Source of the DNA: Rhodopirellula bahusiensis
Lineage (GTDB): Bacteria; Planctomycetota; Planctomycetia; Pirellulales; Pirellulaceae
Length of the DNA: 64,000 nt
Direction of reading: 5' to 3'
Assembly (NCBI RefSeq): GCF_002727185.1
Contig: NZ_NIZW01000003.1
Coordinates: 1 to 64,000 of the forward strand
Below, in pieces: positions 13,961-23,809 of the stretch (positions are counted from its first letter, which is position 1; every line of letters starts with the position of its first letter). Below the pieces are notes generated by a model. That model worked only from the letters and a program-made list of their open reading frames with translations. It searched no databases and was not told where the DNA came from. A program made the position numbers and the translations under genes.

Positions 13961-15811
13961 CTATTCACCTGCTGCCGTTGCCGCGGCGCGAATGAAATCG
14001 CCTCGTGTGGTGGTGTCATTTGCCTTCGGAAGAGCGTCGAGCGGCACGCCGATCGACACAGCCAACGCTCTCCAGCGTTGTTCCAGTTTGGCGTCGAGCG
14101 GTAGGTCGAGTTGGGCGGCATGACCGGGTGCCGCTTCGCTGTATTGCCCGTGCAATTTCTTTCCACGTGGCTTTCGAGGTGTCCCCGCGGGATACAGTTT
14201 CAACAATCCTCCACCGGCACCCCACCACTGGACGGCGTCAAAGTCAGGCGAGTCCGGCAACACATCGCTGACATAGATCGTGGCGGAACCATCCGCGTGA
14301 AGCTGACGCTGCAGATGCGCGACGTCGACCTGTTGCACGGGTTGGTCTTGCTGCACGGCAAGAGCCGCTGCGTGCCCGGCGGCTTGTCCCAGCGACATCC
14401 ACACCGGTTCCAAACGCAACGCACAGAAGCCAACGTGCGACGACGACACGGCACCCGGCACCAACAAATTGTCGATGTCCTTGGGAAGCAAAACTCCGTA
14501 GGGAATCTGGTACGGTGGCACGGGATGGTAGAACTCACCACTGTGTTTGCCGCCGAAACGAGGGCCTTCGTGGTGGGTTCCGTGGCAGTTGTTTCCATAA
14601 TCCGCCATAGCGATCGAATCGCGGTGGAACACAGTTCGGGTGCCTTCCTCCGCGTACTCGCTGTCCGCTTGCGTGTAGATGTAGGCTCCCTGCATACGAC
14701 GAGCTTCGCGCACATACAGTTGCGGTGGCAGGTGGTCGGTGTCCAGGAATTCGTCACGGCACCATCCCCACTGCAACGCTTCCTGGCGAAACTTGTCGGG
14801 AACCTCCAGGTCGTTCTGCAGAAAGTACAGCAGGCCGACTTGGTCTCGTAAGTGTTCGGCAAAGATCGCTTGGCGTTCTTCAGGCGTGCCGTTCGGCCAA
14901 CCGAGGTTTTTGCCTGGCAATGACAGCCGCACCTTGCCTCGCGATACATCGTTGATGTCGTACTTGCCACCGGGCAACACGGGCAGGTGAGCCTTGAAAA
15001 TGCACTTGCTGGGATAGTCGAAGACACGTTGGATTTTGTCGGACTCAATCGCATCCAACACGCCCACAAAATCTTCGCGTCGGTAACCAGGCGGAGCGAC
15101 GGGGGTCACCCGATTGGCTTCGTCACGAGTCATGATGAACCGAAAGTTGTACGCTTGCAGTTGAGAGTCTGCCGTTTCTGGTGCCAAGGATTCCCCATGC
15201 TCATCGCGACTCTCTCGGCCGACTCGCCAATCGACTCCAGCCATGGCCATCAAGTCGCCTTCGTAGGTGCCGTCGACAAGCACTTGGGCATGAACCGTTC
15301 GCGTGTTGCCATGAGGGTCGACGAAGGTCGCTGACTCGATGCGGTTTTGTGGTTTCGTTTCAGTCAGGCTCAACGCTTTGAGCGTGTGATGGTGGATCAG
15401 TTCGATGCTGGGTTGTTCATCCAACAAGGTGTGGAAGACCGCGAGGTTGACTTTGGGTTCACCAAACGTGCCGTGATAGGAATCCTTGATTGATTGCGAT
15501 TCAGGGCCATCGGTTTCGGCGTAGTGGTTTTCGACCCGATTCGCGAAATCAAGGAATGCCCCGCTGAGGCTTTCCAGGGAATGAAAGTCCGTGTGCGACA
15601 AACCGCTGGTCACCAAGCCACCGATGCGTTGGGTGGGTTCGACCAACAGAACCGACTGGCCCGATTTGCCTGCTGCCACCGCCGCAGCAACGCCTGCCGG
15701 TGTGGCTCCGTACACCACGACGTCGACCTCCGAGTCGACCGCCGCCGCTGGAGTTGTTTTGAAACCGGTGAGCAAAACCATGGCCCCGACCAGCCACGTC
15801 AAACGATTCAT
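13961..15811 (-). CDS. Exported FAD-dependent oxidoreductase
   Basis: 616 residues from ATG 15811. The frame is open further upstream, but this start gives a clean signal peptide (MNRLTWLVGAMVLLTGF, ending TPAAA). After it comes a Rossmann FAD-binding motif VVVYGATPAGVAAAVAAGKSG with Glu at the end of strand 2 (LLVEP), and RIGGLVTSGLS. The body matches the FAD_oxidored (PF12831) type common in planctomycetes, where members are found with glycan-degrading enzymes. The substrate is unknown. It lies 55 bases upstream of the broken BNR gene on the same strand and probably shared a transcript with it. Confidence 0.82.
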   Translation of the reverse strand: MNRLTWLVGAMVLLTGFKTTPAAAVDSEVDVVVYGATPAGVAAAVAAGKSGQSVLLVEPTQRIGGLVTSGLSHTDFHSLESLSGAFLDFANRVENHYAETDGPESQSIKDSYHGTFGEPKVNLAVFHTLLDEQPSIELIHHHTLKALSLTETKPQNRIESATFVDPHGNTRTVHAQVLVDGTYEGDLMAMAGVDWRVGRESRDEHGESLAPETADSQLQAYNFRFIMTRDEANRVTPVAPPGYRREDFVGVLDAIESDKIQRVFDYPSKCIFKAHLPVLPGGKYDINDVSRGKVRLSLPGKNLGWPNGTPEERQAIFAEHLRDQVGLLYFLQNDLEVPDKFRQEALQWGWCRDEFLDTDHLPPQLYVREARRMQGAYIYTQADSEYAEEGTRTVFHRDSIAMADYGNNCHGTHHEGPRFGGKHSGEFYHPVPPYQIPYGVLLPKDIDNLLVPGAVSSSHVGFCALRLEPVWMSLGQAAGHAAALAVQQDQPVQQVDVAHLQRQLHADGSATIYVSDVLPDSPDFDAVQWWGAGGGLLKLYPAGTPRKPRGKKLHGQYSEAAPGHAAQLDLPLDAKLEQRWRALAVSIGVPLDALPKANDTTTRGDFIRAAATAAGE

Positions 15812-16003
15812 GCTGAAACTCCACAAGAAGGCCCGGTGCGAAAACCGAGCATCATAACCTCTTCGAAGAACCGAAACGGCTTCGTCAAGAATCGCCCAAT
15901 GGACAAAAAGACGGAAACAAAGTGACACTCGACATCGAACCAATCGACTGGGTGCGCGAGGTCAGGAAATGGAAGTAACTCCCACTGGTCGTTCACGCGA
16001 TGT

Positions 16004-17326
16004 TTAGCGGTTGCACCATTGCATCAGTCGTTGGAGCATCAGGCCGACGACGATCAATGCGAGTCCAATGATCCAGATTTGGGGCTGGACCCAGAATGCC
16101 AATCCAAGGCAGGAGGCCAATCCCAACCATGGCACGATGGGCGAGAACAAGCGTTCTTCTGATGTCAGTCGTGTTGCCGCGAAGTTGGTGAAGGCGTAGT
16201 AAACCAACACGGTGAAAGCACTGAATGACCACGTCGTGCGGACGTCACCGATCAGCGTGATCGTCGCGACACCGATTCCCACGGCGAGGACTGCGACGTA
16301 GGGAGTCGCACTCCGGGTGGATACCGCGGACAGTTTGCTTGGCAAATCACCGCGACGACCCATCGCGAAAACGACTCGGGAAAGACCGAGGATGAGGTTG
16401 AGAAGAACGCCCAGCATCGCCGTCACGGCTCCGACGGCAACCAGTTTGGCAATCAACGGGGACTTCAATTGGTTGGCGACGATTTGCAACGGAGCGGTGG
16501 TACGATTGGTTGTTCCGCTCAGGATATCGGTGCCTGCTGCGGCGACCGCGACGCCGCCGACAATCGCATACAACAGCGACGAGACCAGCAGCGTGGCGAT
16601 GATGGCTCGCGGAATCGTTCGCCGCGGGTTGTGGACTTCTTCGCCGAGCGTCGCGATTCGGCCGTAGCCGGTGTAGGCAACGAACATCAATGCGCAAGCC
16701 TCCAGGAATTGACTCGCCGCCGTTGTCGATTGGTCGGAGGCGAACAGTGGCGTCATGTTCACGCGACCTGATTCCAAAGCGACGGGCAATCCAGCCAGCA
16801 CAAAGGCGACCAGTGCAATCAGCGTGGTGCTGACGATGGCGATGTTGGTCCAATTGGATCGCCGGATCCCACCGAGCAACAGCAACGTTGTCACCAGCAC
16901 CGCACCCATCGCGAGCGGCACCGTCCAGTCGGTCTGGCCAACTTGGAAGAGTTGCAGGGCGTAGCCGGCAAAGCCGAGTGCGGCGGTTGCGGCCGAAGCG
17001 GATTTCGCACACAGGAACATCCAACCCGCGGTGAATCCCATGGATGGTGTCAGCCACCGATAGCCGTACTCGTAGGTGCCGCCGCTGACTGGATGCGCAG
17101 CCGCCAATTGAGCGCTGCTGAGTCCATTGAAGGTCGCGACAATCGCGGCGATCAGAATCGCGAAAACGACGGATGGGCCGGTGATTCCCGCCGCGATTCC
17201 AATGCTGACAAAGACACCCGTGCCGACGATCGATCCCAGCCCCATCATCATGGCACCAAACAGACCCACGTCACGTCGAAGTTGCCCCTGACTCTGATTG
17301 CGGGCAGGTTGCGAATCAGTGGGCAT
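16004..17326 (-). CDS. APC-family amino acid permease
   Basis: 440 residues. The first membrane helix carries the APC consensus (GAMMMGLGSIVGTGVF), followed by about eleven further hydrophobic helices. VAYTGYGRIATLGEEVHNPRRTIPRAI is the typical loop after helix 6 of amino acid permeases. It should be an inner-membrane amino acid:proton symporter or exchanger; specificity cannot be read. A 52-bp gap separates its start from the end of the xylanase gene on the same strand, so cotranscription is possible. Confidence 0.85.
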   Translation of the reverse strand: MPTDSQPARNQSQGQLRRDVGLFGAMMMGLGSIVGTGVFVSIGIAAGITGPSVVFAILIAAIVATFNGLSSAQLAAAHPVSGGTYEYGYRWLTPSMGFTAGWMFLCAKSASAATAALGFAGYALQLFQVGQTDWTVPLAMGAVLVTTLLLLGGIRRSNWTNIAIVSTTLIALVAFVLAGLPVALESGRVNMTPLFASDQSTTAASQFLEACALMFVAYTGYGRIATLGEEVHNPRRTIPRAIIATLLVSSLLYAIVGGVAVAAAGTDILSGTTNRTTAPLQIVANQLKSPLIAKLVAVGAVTAMLGVLLNLILGLSRVVFAMGRRGDLPSKLSAVSTRSATPYVAVLAVGIGVATITLIGDVRTTWSFSAFTVLVYYAFTNFAATRLTSEERLFSPIVPWLGLASCLGLAFWVQPQIWIIGLALIVVGLMLQRLMQWCNR

Positions 17327-17378
17327 GTGCGAAGGGCGGGGGAATCAAGGTCGGGAAGCCGGGAAGACGAATCGTAGC

Positions 17379-19250
17379 TCAGTTCTCAACAGCGGAGGGG
17401 AACGTGAGCGTCATTTCGCTGTCTTCCGTCGCGGAGATATCCCAAGTGTGGTCGCCGACGGTGATTTGATAATCGCCCTTGAAGACTCGTGAGCTCACCG
17501 AACCCGTTCTATCCAGTTCGGTCTTCAAGTCAGTCATCCATTTTTGGTTGGTCAGCCCGACCCAGGCCTTTCCAAACGCGGTCAGGTTCCACTGCTTGTC
17601 GTACAACGCCGATCCGGGGCGCCAGTGTGCGCCGGCCCAGAATCCCCAGGTAATGATCCCATCCACGTCCGGGTGCGAGAAGCACGCGGTCAAAAAATCG
17701 CGGGTGAAGTCTGCCATCAGTTCTTGATCCGAGATGCCGACATCGAATTCCGTGATCAGAATCTTCTTGTCGAATTGACCCCAACGATCCAGTTCGCGAA
17801 CCAGTCGATGCGGCGGGGTCAAGATCTCGCCAAAGTGACCTTGGATCCCGATCCCGTCGATGGGGGCACCCTCATCGATCAAACGACGAATCGTCATTTC
17901 AAAGTGATCTTTGTGGTAGGTGTTCACGCCCGCGCGGACCAGACCGGCGTAATCGTTGTAGTAGAGATCTGCTTTGGGCAAGACGCCGTCGGCCTCTTGG
18001 AAGAATTGTGAAAAACACTCGGCCCCGAGATGCTCTTCGAATTCGCGGTTGTCGAACGTTTCATTGAGCACATCCCAATCGGCAACGCGGTCATGAGTCG
18101 CGAAGCCCATTTCGCGAATGTGCGTGTTGACGACCTGCTTCAAAGCGACCGGGTCGTCGTACAGCGACGTGATCCACTTCGGTGAGTTTTTCTGTGCTGG
18201 CCAGACGAGCACGTGACCACGCACCGCGATGTCGTGTTCGTTGCACCAGTCCATCGCGGAGAGAACTTGATTGTGGTCTTGGCTGGTTTTATTGTCCCAG
18301 AACTCCCACTTCAATCCGTTTTCGACCGTCACCACATTGAAGAGTTCTTTCAAGACTTCGCGGTACTTCTGCGCGTCATCGTCGGTGCGTCCGATCATTC
18401 CAACGCTGGCTGCGGTTCCGAATCGGAAGGCATGTTTGGTTTGGCGAATGGAGATAACCTGATTTGGCATTGGATTGCCATCGGCATCAGCAATCGTCAG
18501 TTTCATATCGCACTTGCGATACTTTTCAATTCGCTGATCCGCTTCGACCCGCCAGGCGGCATCGAGTTCCCGGCCGGTGTACGACCGAGGCGACATGGGC
18601 AGCGTTTCAATGTCGGTTTCGGAGGGGTACTTCCAAACTTCCAAACCAGCCACTTCGATCCGCTGTGGTGAGTAACCAATCTGCAGTCCGACTCCGCATT
18701 CACCGGCCTCGTAGCTGTCTTTGCAAACACACCGAATCCAAACGTGTTTCCATTCGTTGTTGGGTTTGGTTTCGACCAAGTACTGGATGCTCTTGGTGTA
18801 CGGGTCGCTGCGTTTCTCAAAGACCACTTCAACGACGCCGCCATCGCCTTCAATGGCGGTGCCTTCTTTGGACAGCGATTCACCGCGAACCCACAGGCCA
18901 ATCAGAACTTGGTCTCCCTTGGCGATTGCGACATCGGACTTGGCCGATAGGCTCGCGTCCCAGGTGTTTCGCGGTTGATCGAATACCGTGATCGCAACGG
19001 TCTCGACGTTCTTCAATCCTGTTTGGCCGATCGAGGCGGACTGATCGGTGACGATGTCGTGCTGGAGGCTATCAGCGACGTACGATCCGATCCTGTCAGG
19101 TTTCGTTGATTCCGCCAGGACCAACCGCTCACCACCGGCGGGTGCTTTGGTTGGCAAGTTGGTCTCATCGCCGGAGACTGATTTCGCGAATCCGGCCGGG
19201 GTGATCAACAGCAGGAGGGCTAGCCAACTCAATGAATTGGATTTCGTCAT
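17379..19250 (-). CDS. Secreted GH10 endo-1,4-beta-xylanase with N-terminal carbohydrate-binding region
   Basis: 623 residues with a signal peptide (SLSWLALLLLITPAGFA). Residues about 45-220 form a beta-rich, CBM-like region. The GH10 barrel follows from about 250. Its marks are NVVTVENGLKWEFWD, the HVLVWPAQ strand, the acid/base Glu in ADWDVLNETFDN, and the nucleophile Glu in KILITEFDV. WGFWAGAHWRPGSAL closes the barrel. It hydrolyses xylan backbones outside the cytoplasmic membrane. The ATG at 19250 is directly followed by the signal peptide. Neighbouring oxidoreductase and permease genes suggest a loose glycan-use block. Confidence 0.93.
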   Translation of the reverse strand: MTKSNSLSWLALLLLITPAGFAKSVSGDETNLPTKAPAGGERLVLAESTKPDRIGSYVADSLQHDIVTDQSASIGQTGLKNVETVAITVFDQPRNTWDASLSAKSDVAIAKGDQVLIGLWVRGESLSKEGTAIEGDGGVVEVVFEKRSDPYTKSIQYLVETKPNNEWKHVWIRCVCKDSYEAGECGVGLQIGYSPQRIEVAGLEVWKYPSETDIETLPMSPRSYTGRELDAAWRVEADQRIEKYRKCDMKLTIADADGNPMPNQVISIRQTKHAFRFGTAASVGMIGRTDDDAQKYREVLKELFNVVTVENGLKWEFWDNKTSQDHNQVLSAMDWCNEHDIAVRGHVLVWPAQKNSPKWITSLYDDPVALKQVVNTHIREMGFATHDRVADWDVLNETFDNREFEEHLGAECFSQFFQEADGVLPKADLYYNDYAGLVRAGVNTYHKDHFEMTIRRLIDEGAPIDGIGIQGHFGEILTPPHRLVRELDRWGQFDKKILITEFDVGISDQELMADFTRDFLTACFSHPDVDGIITWGFWAGAHWRPGSALYDKQWNLTAFGKAWVGLTNQKWMTDLKTELDRTGSVSSRVFKGDYQITVGDHTWDISATEDSEMTLTFPSAVEN

Positions 19251-19462
19251 GGAACGTATTGTCTAGGTGAGAAAGTCGTCGAGCTGATTCAGTGGAACGT
19301 TGCCGACCGAATGGAGGTAGCGAACCAGCATGATTCGCAACGCAGCGAAGATAGCCTCTTTTCTAATCAATTTCTCACCCCACAAATTGGGGTTCGATGA
19401 CAGCGTCAGGGTGCGACAGCCTGAAATGCTGCGTTCAACGTTCTTGCCTGCGAACGTTGAAT

Positions 19463-20638
19463 TCAGGCCGCTCGCAAGAGCACTCGACTTCGGGGGAGTT
19501 GGTCGAGTGATTCGCCGCCGTAGCGGGCCAGGGTTCCGTTGGCTACTTCGTAGCCGTGTCGGAACAGCATGCTGAATTCTTGATGGTTCAACCGGCGAAG
19601 CGTCGTCTCGATCCGCGAGACGCGATCGACTTCTTCGTCTGTCAGCGAAGGTTGCTCGGTCCAGTGCGAGTCGCGGATTCCGGAGGAACTGGCAGTTGCT
19701 TCTGGTGGTGTGTGGGCACGCAGGGTTGGTCGCTTGCTCTTCAGACCAAGACGCAAGTACGCGCCGCTGCCGGGGTTCTTCTTGAAGTGATCGATCAGCA
19801 TCCGAGCACGCAGGCTGCGGACTTGATCGGTCGCCACATCGACCAACCGCATCGAGGCTTTCAGGTATCCCGGTCGCCATTTCGATCGACGCGATTCACT
19901 TCCCAAGGGTCGCGATGCATCGCAGACAATCAGGAAGTCGGTGCCATCGACCAATCCGATGCCTGGTTTGAAGAGTGCCTCCACTCCGAGATTGTCGTAC
20001 ACACCGCCATCCCAAAGGTGCAGCCGTTTGTACTTGGCGGGAATGGAATGCCATTCGTCGTTTCGCATCTCTTGCCAACGGTGATGTTTGGCTTTCACGA
20101 TCAGCGGTCCGATCAATCCAGGCACGGCGGCGGAAGCGGCCAACGCATGCGACAGTGGAAGCTTTGGGTCGACGATGTATTTGGTTTGGTAGTCGCCCAT
20201 CAAGTCGCGTTGGAACCGCCAGTTCTTTCCCGTCTGGTAGCAAGTCGCGTTGATCAACCAGCGAGGCGATTCGGGAAGGTCGGACAAGTCACCGTTGATT
20301 TGCCAGCGGCGTTCCAGTTCGTCACCAAGGACAGCGGCGCGGCCACTGAGGATTTGCCACGGGAACATCAGTGACTTGATCACATAAGAACGTTGCAGAT
20401 TCTGCGTGGTCAGGAGGTGCAGGATTTTGGGGACGACCTCGTGAAGGTATTCCGCACTGCTCGGCCAGCGATTGTTGGTCGCGGCGAAGACCAGTCCCGC
20501 CGCGAGGCTGCCACCGGAAACACTGGAAATCATGTGGACGTTTCCCAGCAGATCTTCTCGGGCGAGTCGCGCGAGCACACCCAGGTGGAACACCGTGGCA
20601 CGGACGCCGCCTCCCGAGAAAGCCAGTGCGATTTTCAT
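19463..20638 (-). CDS. Patatin-like phospholipase
   Basis: 391 residues from ATG 20638 (MKIALAFSGGGVRATVFHLG); the open frame upstream to 20788 does not read like a leader. The oxyanion loop SGGGVRA, the nucleophile elbow MISSVSGGSLAAG and the second dyad residue in LWDGGVYDNLG are all present, so it should be an active lipid acyl hydrolase. A charged C-terminal third (ARMLIDHFKKNPG and following) has no clear domain. There is no signal peptide. The 202 bases between this gene and the xylanase hold no gene. Confidence 0.88.
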   Translation of the reverse strand: MKIALAFSGGGVRATVFHLGVLARLAREDLLGNVHMISSVSGGSLAAGLVFAATNNRWPSSAEYLHEVVPKILHLLTTQNLQRSYVIKSLMFPWQILSGRAAVLGDELERRWQINGDLSDLPESPRWLINATCYQTGKNWRFQRDLMGDYQTKYIVDPKLPLSHALAASAAVPGLIGPLIVKAKHHRWQEMRNDEWHSIPAKYKRLHLWDGGVYDNLGVEALFKPGIGLVDGTDFLIVCDASRPLGSESRRSKWRPGYLKASMRLVDVATDQVRSLRARMLIDHFKKNPGSGAYLRLGLKSKRPTLRAHTPPEATASSSGIRDSHWTEQPSLTDEEVDRVSRIETTLRRLNHQEFSMLFRHGYEVANGTLARYGGESLDQLPRSRVLLRAA

Positions 20639-20775
20639 CTTGGATTGCGAGTGGGATTCCGGAAACGCGGGTGAGAATGTGCCTGCGACATTACCTGGAT
20701 TCGCGGTTTCACTGCCACGGCAATCCGGTGGTTTTGATTGGGGGGAAAGATCGTGATTCGTCGTGATGTGCGCAG

Positions 20776-20808
20776 GAAAAAAGGGCATCCAACAATGTGG
20801 ATGCCCTT
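20776..20808 (-). terminator. Rho-independent terminator after the sulfatase gene
   Basis: On the minus strand an 11-bp perfect stem (AAGGGCATCCA with TGGATGCCCTT, 20781-20808) with a 6-base loop is followed by six T residues (20782-20777). It lies about 70 bases past the stop of the sulfatase-SGNH gene. Confidence 0.88.
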
Positions 20809-20876
20809 GGTCGAGTGTTGCCCGAACCTTGTTTCGCTGGTTCGGGGTGAATCTCAGGCTGGAATCCTATGCCACT

Positions 20877-23123
20877 TTAGAGGCCGAGTGATTGGAGGGT
20901 GGGAGACAAGGCATCGGCCCAGATCTCGTAGCCCTTTTCGGACAGGTGCAGGTAATCGGGCATGATCGCGGGATCGATCGTACCGTCTTCGTTCATGAAG
21001 TGATCGCCCAAGTCGACGTAAACAATGTTTTCGCCATCGGCCATTTTCGCGATGCGATCGTTGACGGCGATGTTGTTCAATCGCATCAAGTCCATCTTGG
21101 TTTTGCCTCGCGGCATGATGGCTTGCAGCACGATCTTCGTCTTCGGCAATTTCTCTTGCAGGATCGACAGGATCTTTTCGACACCTTCTGCGATCTGGGT
21201 TGGGTCTTGCATGAAGTGACCGGTGTTGTTGGTGCCGATCATCAGCACCGCGACTTCGGGTTTGATCTTTCCAAGGTTCCCGTGAGTCAAACGCCAGACA
21301 ATGTTCTCGGTGCGATCACCGCCGATGCCAAGGTTGATGGCGTCCAGTTCGGCATAGTTTTCTTCCCAGACCTTCTTGCCCCGACCTTCCCAGCCTTGGG
21401 TGATGGAATCACCGATGAAAGCCAGTTTCGGTTTTGCGGTCTTGGCCAATTTTGACATCGACAGATTGCGTTTTTGCCAGCCTGGTTCATCGCCTCGCGT
21501 GGCGGGAATGGTGGCGGTGTTGACGTCATACAAATCACGCAGATCGTAGTAGCGTTTTTGTAGGCCAGCCAAGATGTCCGCGTATTCGGGATCGTCGTGG
21601 ACGGATTTCATTTCTTGCGGGTCGGTTTCCAAATCGAACAAATTCCAATGGCGACCTCGCGGGAAGAACATCAGTTTGTAACGCTCGGTTCGCACGCCGT
21701 CGTGAACGGGGACCATGTGCACGGCTGCGTTCTCGTAGTAGGCGTAGTAAACCGCGTCACGCCAAGTCGATGAGGCTCGGCAGCCGTCCTTCATCATTGA
21801 CACCATGCTGCGTCCTTGGATGGCTTCGGGGATTTCGGCGCCGGCGACTTCGAGGAACGTGGGTGCGTAATCGATGTTTTGGATCGGAGCGGTGCTTTCG
21901 GTGCCGGGTTCGATCACGCCGGGCCAGCGAATCAAGAACGGCATGCGAAGCGATTCTTCGAACATCCAGCGTTTGTCGTACCAACCGTGTTCACCAAGGT
22001 AGAACCCTTGGTCGCTGCTGTAGATCACGATCGTGTTTTCGGCGAGGCCTGTTTCATCGAGGTAAGCCAGCAATTCACCGACGCTGTCGTCGACCGCTTG
22101 TACCGTGCCGAGATAGTCCTTGATGTAGCGTTGGTACTTCCATTTGGTGATGTCTTTGCTGGACAATTTGCCAGCTTGCATGTCGGCAATCAGTTTTTGG
22201 TTTTCGGGTTCGTAAGCGGCGTCCCACGCAGCCTTTTGCTCGTCGTTCATCCGCCGATATTCACCGTTGCCCAAGCGTGGCAAGAAGTGTTCCGGGAACA
22301 AGCTTTCGCCATGAAACTTCATGTCGTGGCCCCAATAAAAATGGTTCGCGAGCGACATTTCGCTTTCATGCAACAACTTGGAGCGACCTTCGTAATCGTC
22401 GAACAAGGATTCTGGTTCGGGAACCTCGACGCCTTTGTAAAGATCGAAGTGACGGGGCGGAGGCGACCAGTTTCGGTGCGGCGCTTTGTGCTGGCACATC
22501 AACACAAACGGCGCGTCTTTATCGCGAGTGTTCTCCAGCCAATCGACCGTGTTCTCGGTGATGATGTCGGTGACATAGCCGGTGTACCGTTTGCGTGATC
22601 CATCCATTTGGATGAAGTCGGGGTTGTAGTAATTGCCTTGTCCGGGAAGGATTTCCCAGTGATTGAATCCGACCGGATCGGTGCCCAGGTGCCACTTGCC
22701 GATCAACGCGGTTTGATAGCCAACGTCTTGCAGCAGTTTCGGAAACGTGACTTGAGATCCATCGAAGCGATTTCCATTGCGAAGGAATCCGTTGATGTGA
22801 CTGTGCTTGCCCGTCAGGATGCAGGCTCTTGAAGGACCGCAGATCGAGTTGGCACAGAATGAGTTGTGGAAGACGGCACCTTCGCTGGCGATTCGATCCA
22901 GGTTCGGTGTTTTGTTGATCTTGGATCCGTAGGCACCGATGGCTTGCAGTGCATGGTCATCGGAAAACACAAAGACGATGTTGGGCCGTTTGGCTTTGGC
23001 GGGCTCATCGGCGGAGGTTATCTGGGGCAGAAGGCCGCCGAACAACGCGAACGCGATGAGCACAAACGCGACGTGGCGTCGTGTTGCGTGAGGAATGTGG
23101 CGAGAAACCAGGAGCTGATTCAT
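20877..23123 (-). CDS. Exported sulfatase fused to an SGNH/GDSL esterase
   Basis: 748 residues with a signal peptide (RRHVAFVLIAFALFGGLLPQITSA). Residues about 45-520 are a type I sulfatase: metal site NIVFVFSDDHALQAIG, and the formylglycine motif SICGPSRACILTGKHS with Cys as the modified residue. A short linker leads to residues about 545-748, an SGNH hydrolase with block I FIGDSITQGW, block II GIGGDRTENI, block III IGTNN and block V PDYLHLSEKG. All catalytic residues are present in both halves. The fusion suggests removal of sulfate and acyl or acetyl groups from one substrate, such as a decorated algal polysaccharide, in the periplasm. It needs a formylglycine-generating enzyme encoded elsewhere. 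Confidence 0.93.
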   Translation of the reverse strand: MNQLLVSRHIPHATRRHVAFVLIAFALFGGLLPQITSADEPAKAKRPNIVFVFSDDHALQAIGAYGSKINKTPNLDRIASEGAVFHNSFCANSICGPSRACILTGKHSHINGFLRNGNRFDGSQVTFPKLLQDVGYQTALIGKWHLGTDPVGFNHWEILPGQGNYYNPDFIQMDGSRKRYTGYVTDIITENTVDWLENTRDKDAPFVLMCQHKAPHRNWSPPPRHFDLYKGVEVPEPESLFDDYEGRSKLLHESEMSLANHFYWGHDMKFHGESLFPEHFLPRLGNGEYRRMNDEQKAAWDAAYEPENQKLIADMQAGKLSSKDITKWKYQRYIKDYLGTVQAVDDSVGELLAYLDETGLAENTIVIYSSDQGFYLGEHGWYDKRWMFEESLRMPFLIRWPGVIEPGTESTAPIQNIDYAPTFLEVAGAEIPEAIQGRSMVSMMKDGCRASSTWRDAVYYAYYENAAVHMVPVHDGVRTERYKLMFFPRGRHWNLFDLETDPQEMKSVHDDPEYADILAGLQKRYYDLRDLYDVNTATIPATRGDEPGWQKRNLSMSKLAKTAKPKLAFIGDSITQGWEGRGKKVWEENYAELDAINLGIGGDRTENIVWRLTHGNLGKIKPEVAVLMIGTNNTGHFMQDPTQIAEGVEKILSILQEKLPKTKIVLQAIMPRGKTKMDLMRLNNIAVNDRIAKMADGENIVYVDLGDHFMNEDGTIDPAIMPDYLHLSEKGYEIWADALSPTLQSLGL

Positions 23124-23174
23124 GGTGGTGCCGGTGTCAGTGGTGGGAACGTTGGTAGGAAGCGGCTAGTTTAA

Positions 23175-23750
<576 letters not shown>

Positions 23751-23809
23751 CGGTTCGCGTTGCAGCGCAAGAGCGATTATCCTGCGACGGCCCAATCTGT
23801 TCACAACCG

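Noticed and set aside
14200-15069. 289-residue minus-strand open frame
   Set aside because: It is a Cys/Arg/Ser/Thr-rich shadow inside the FAD oxidoreductase gene.
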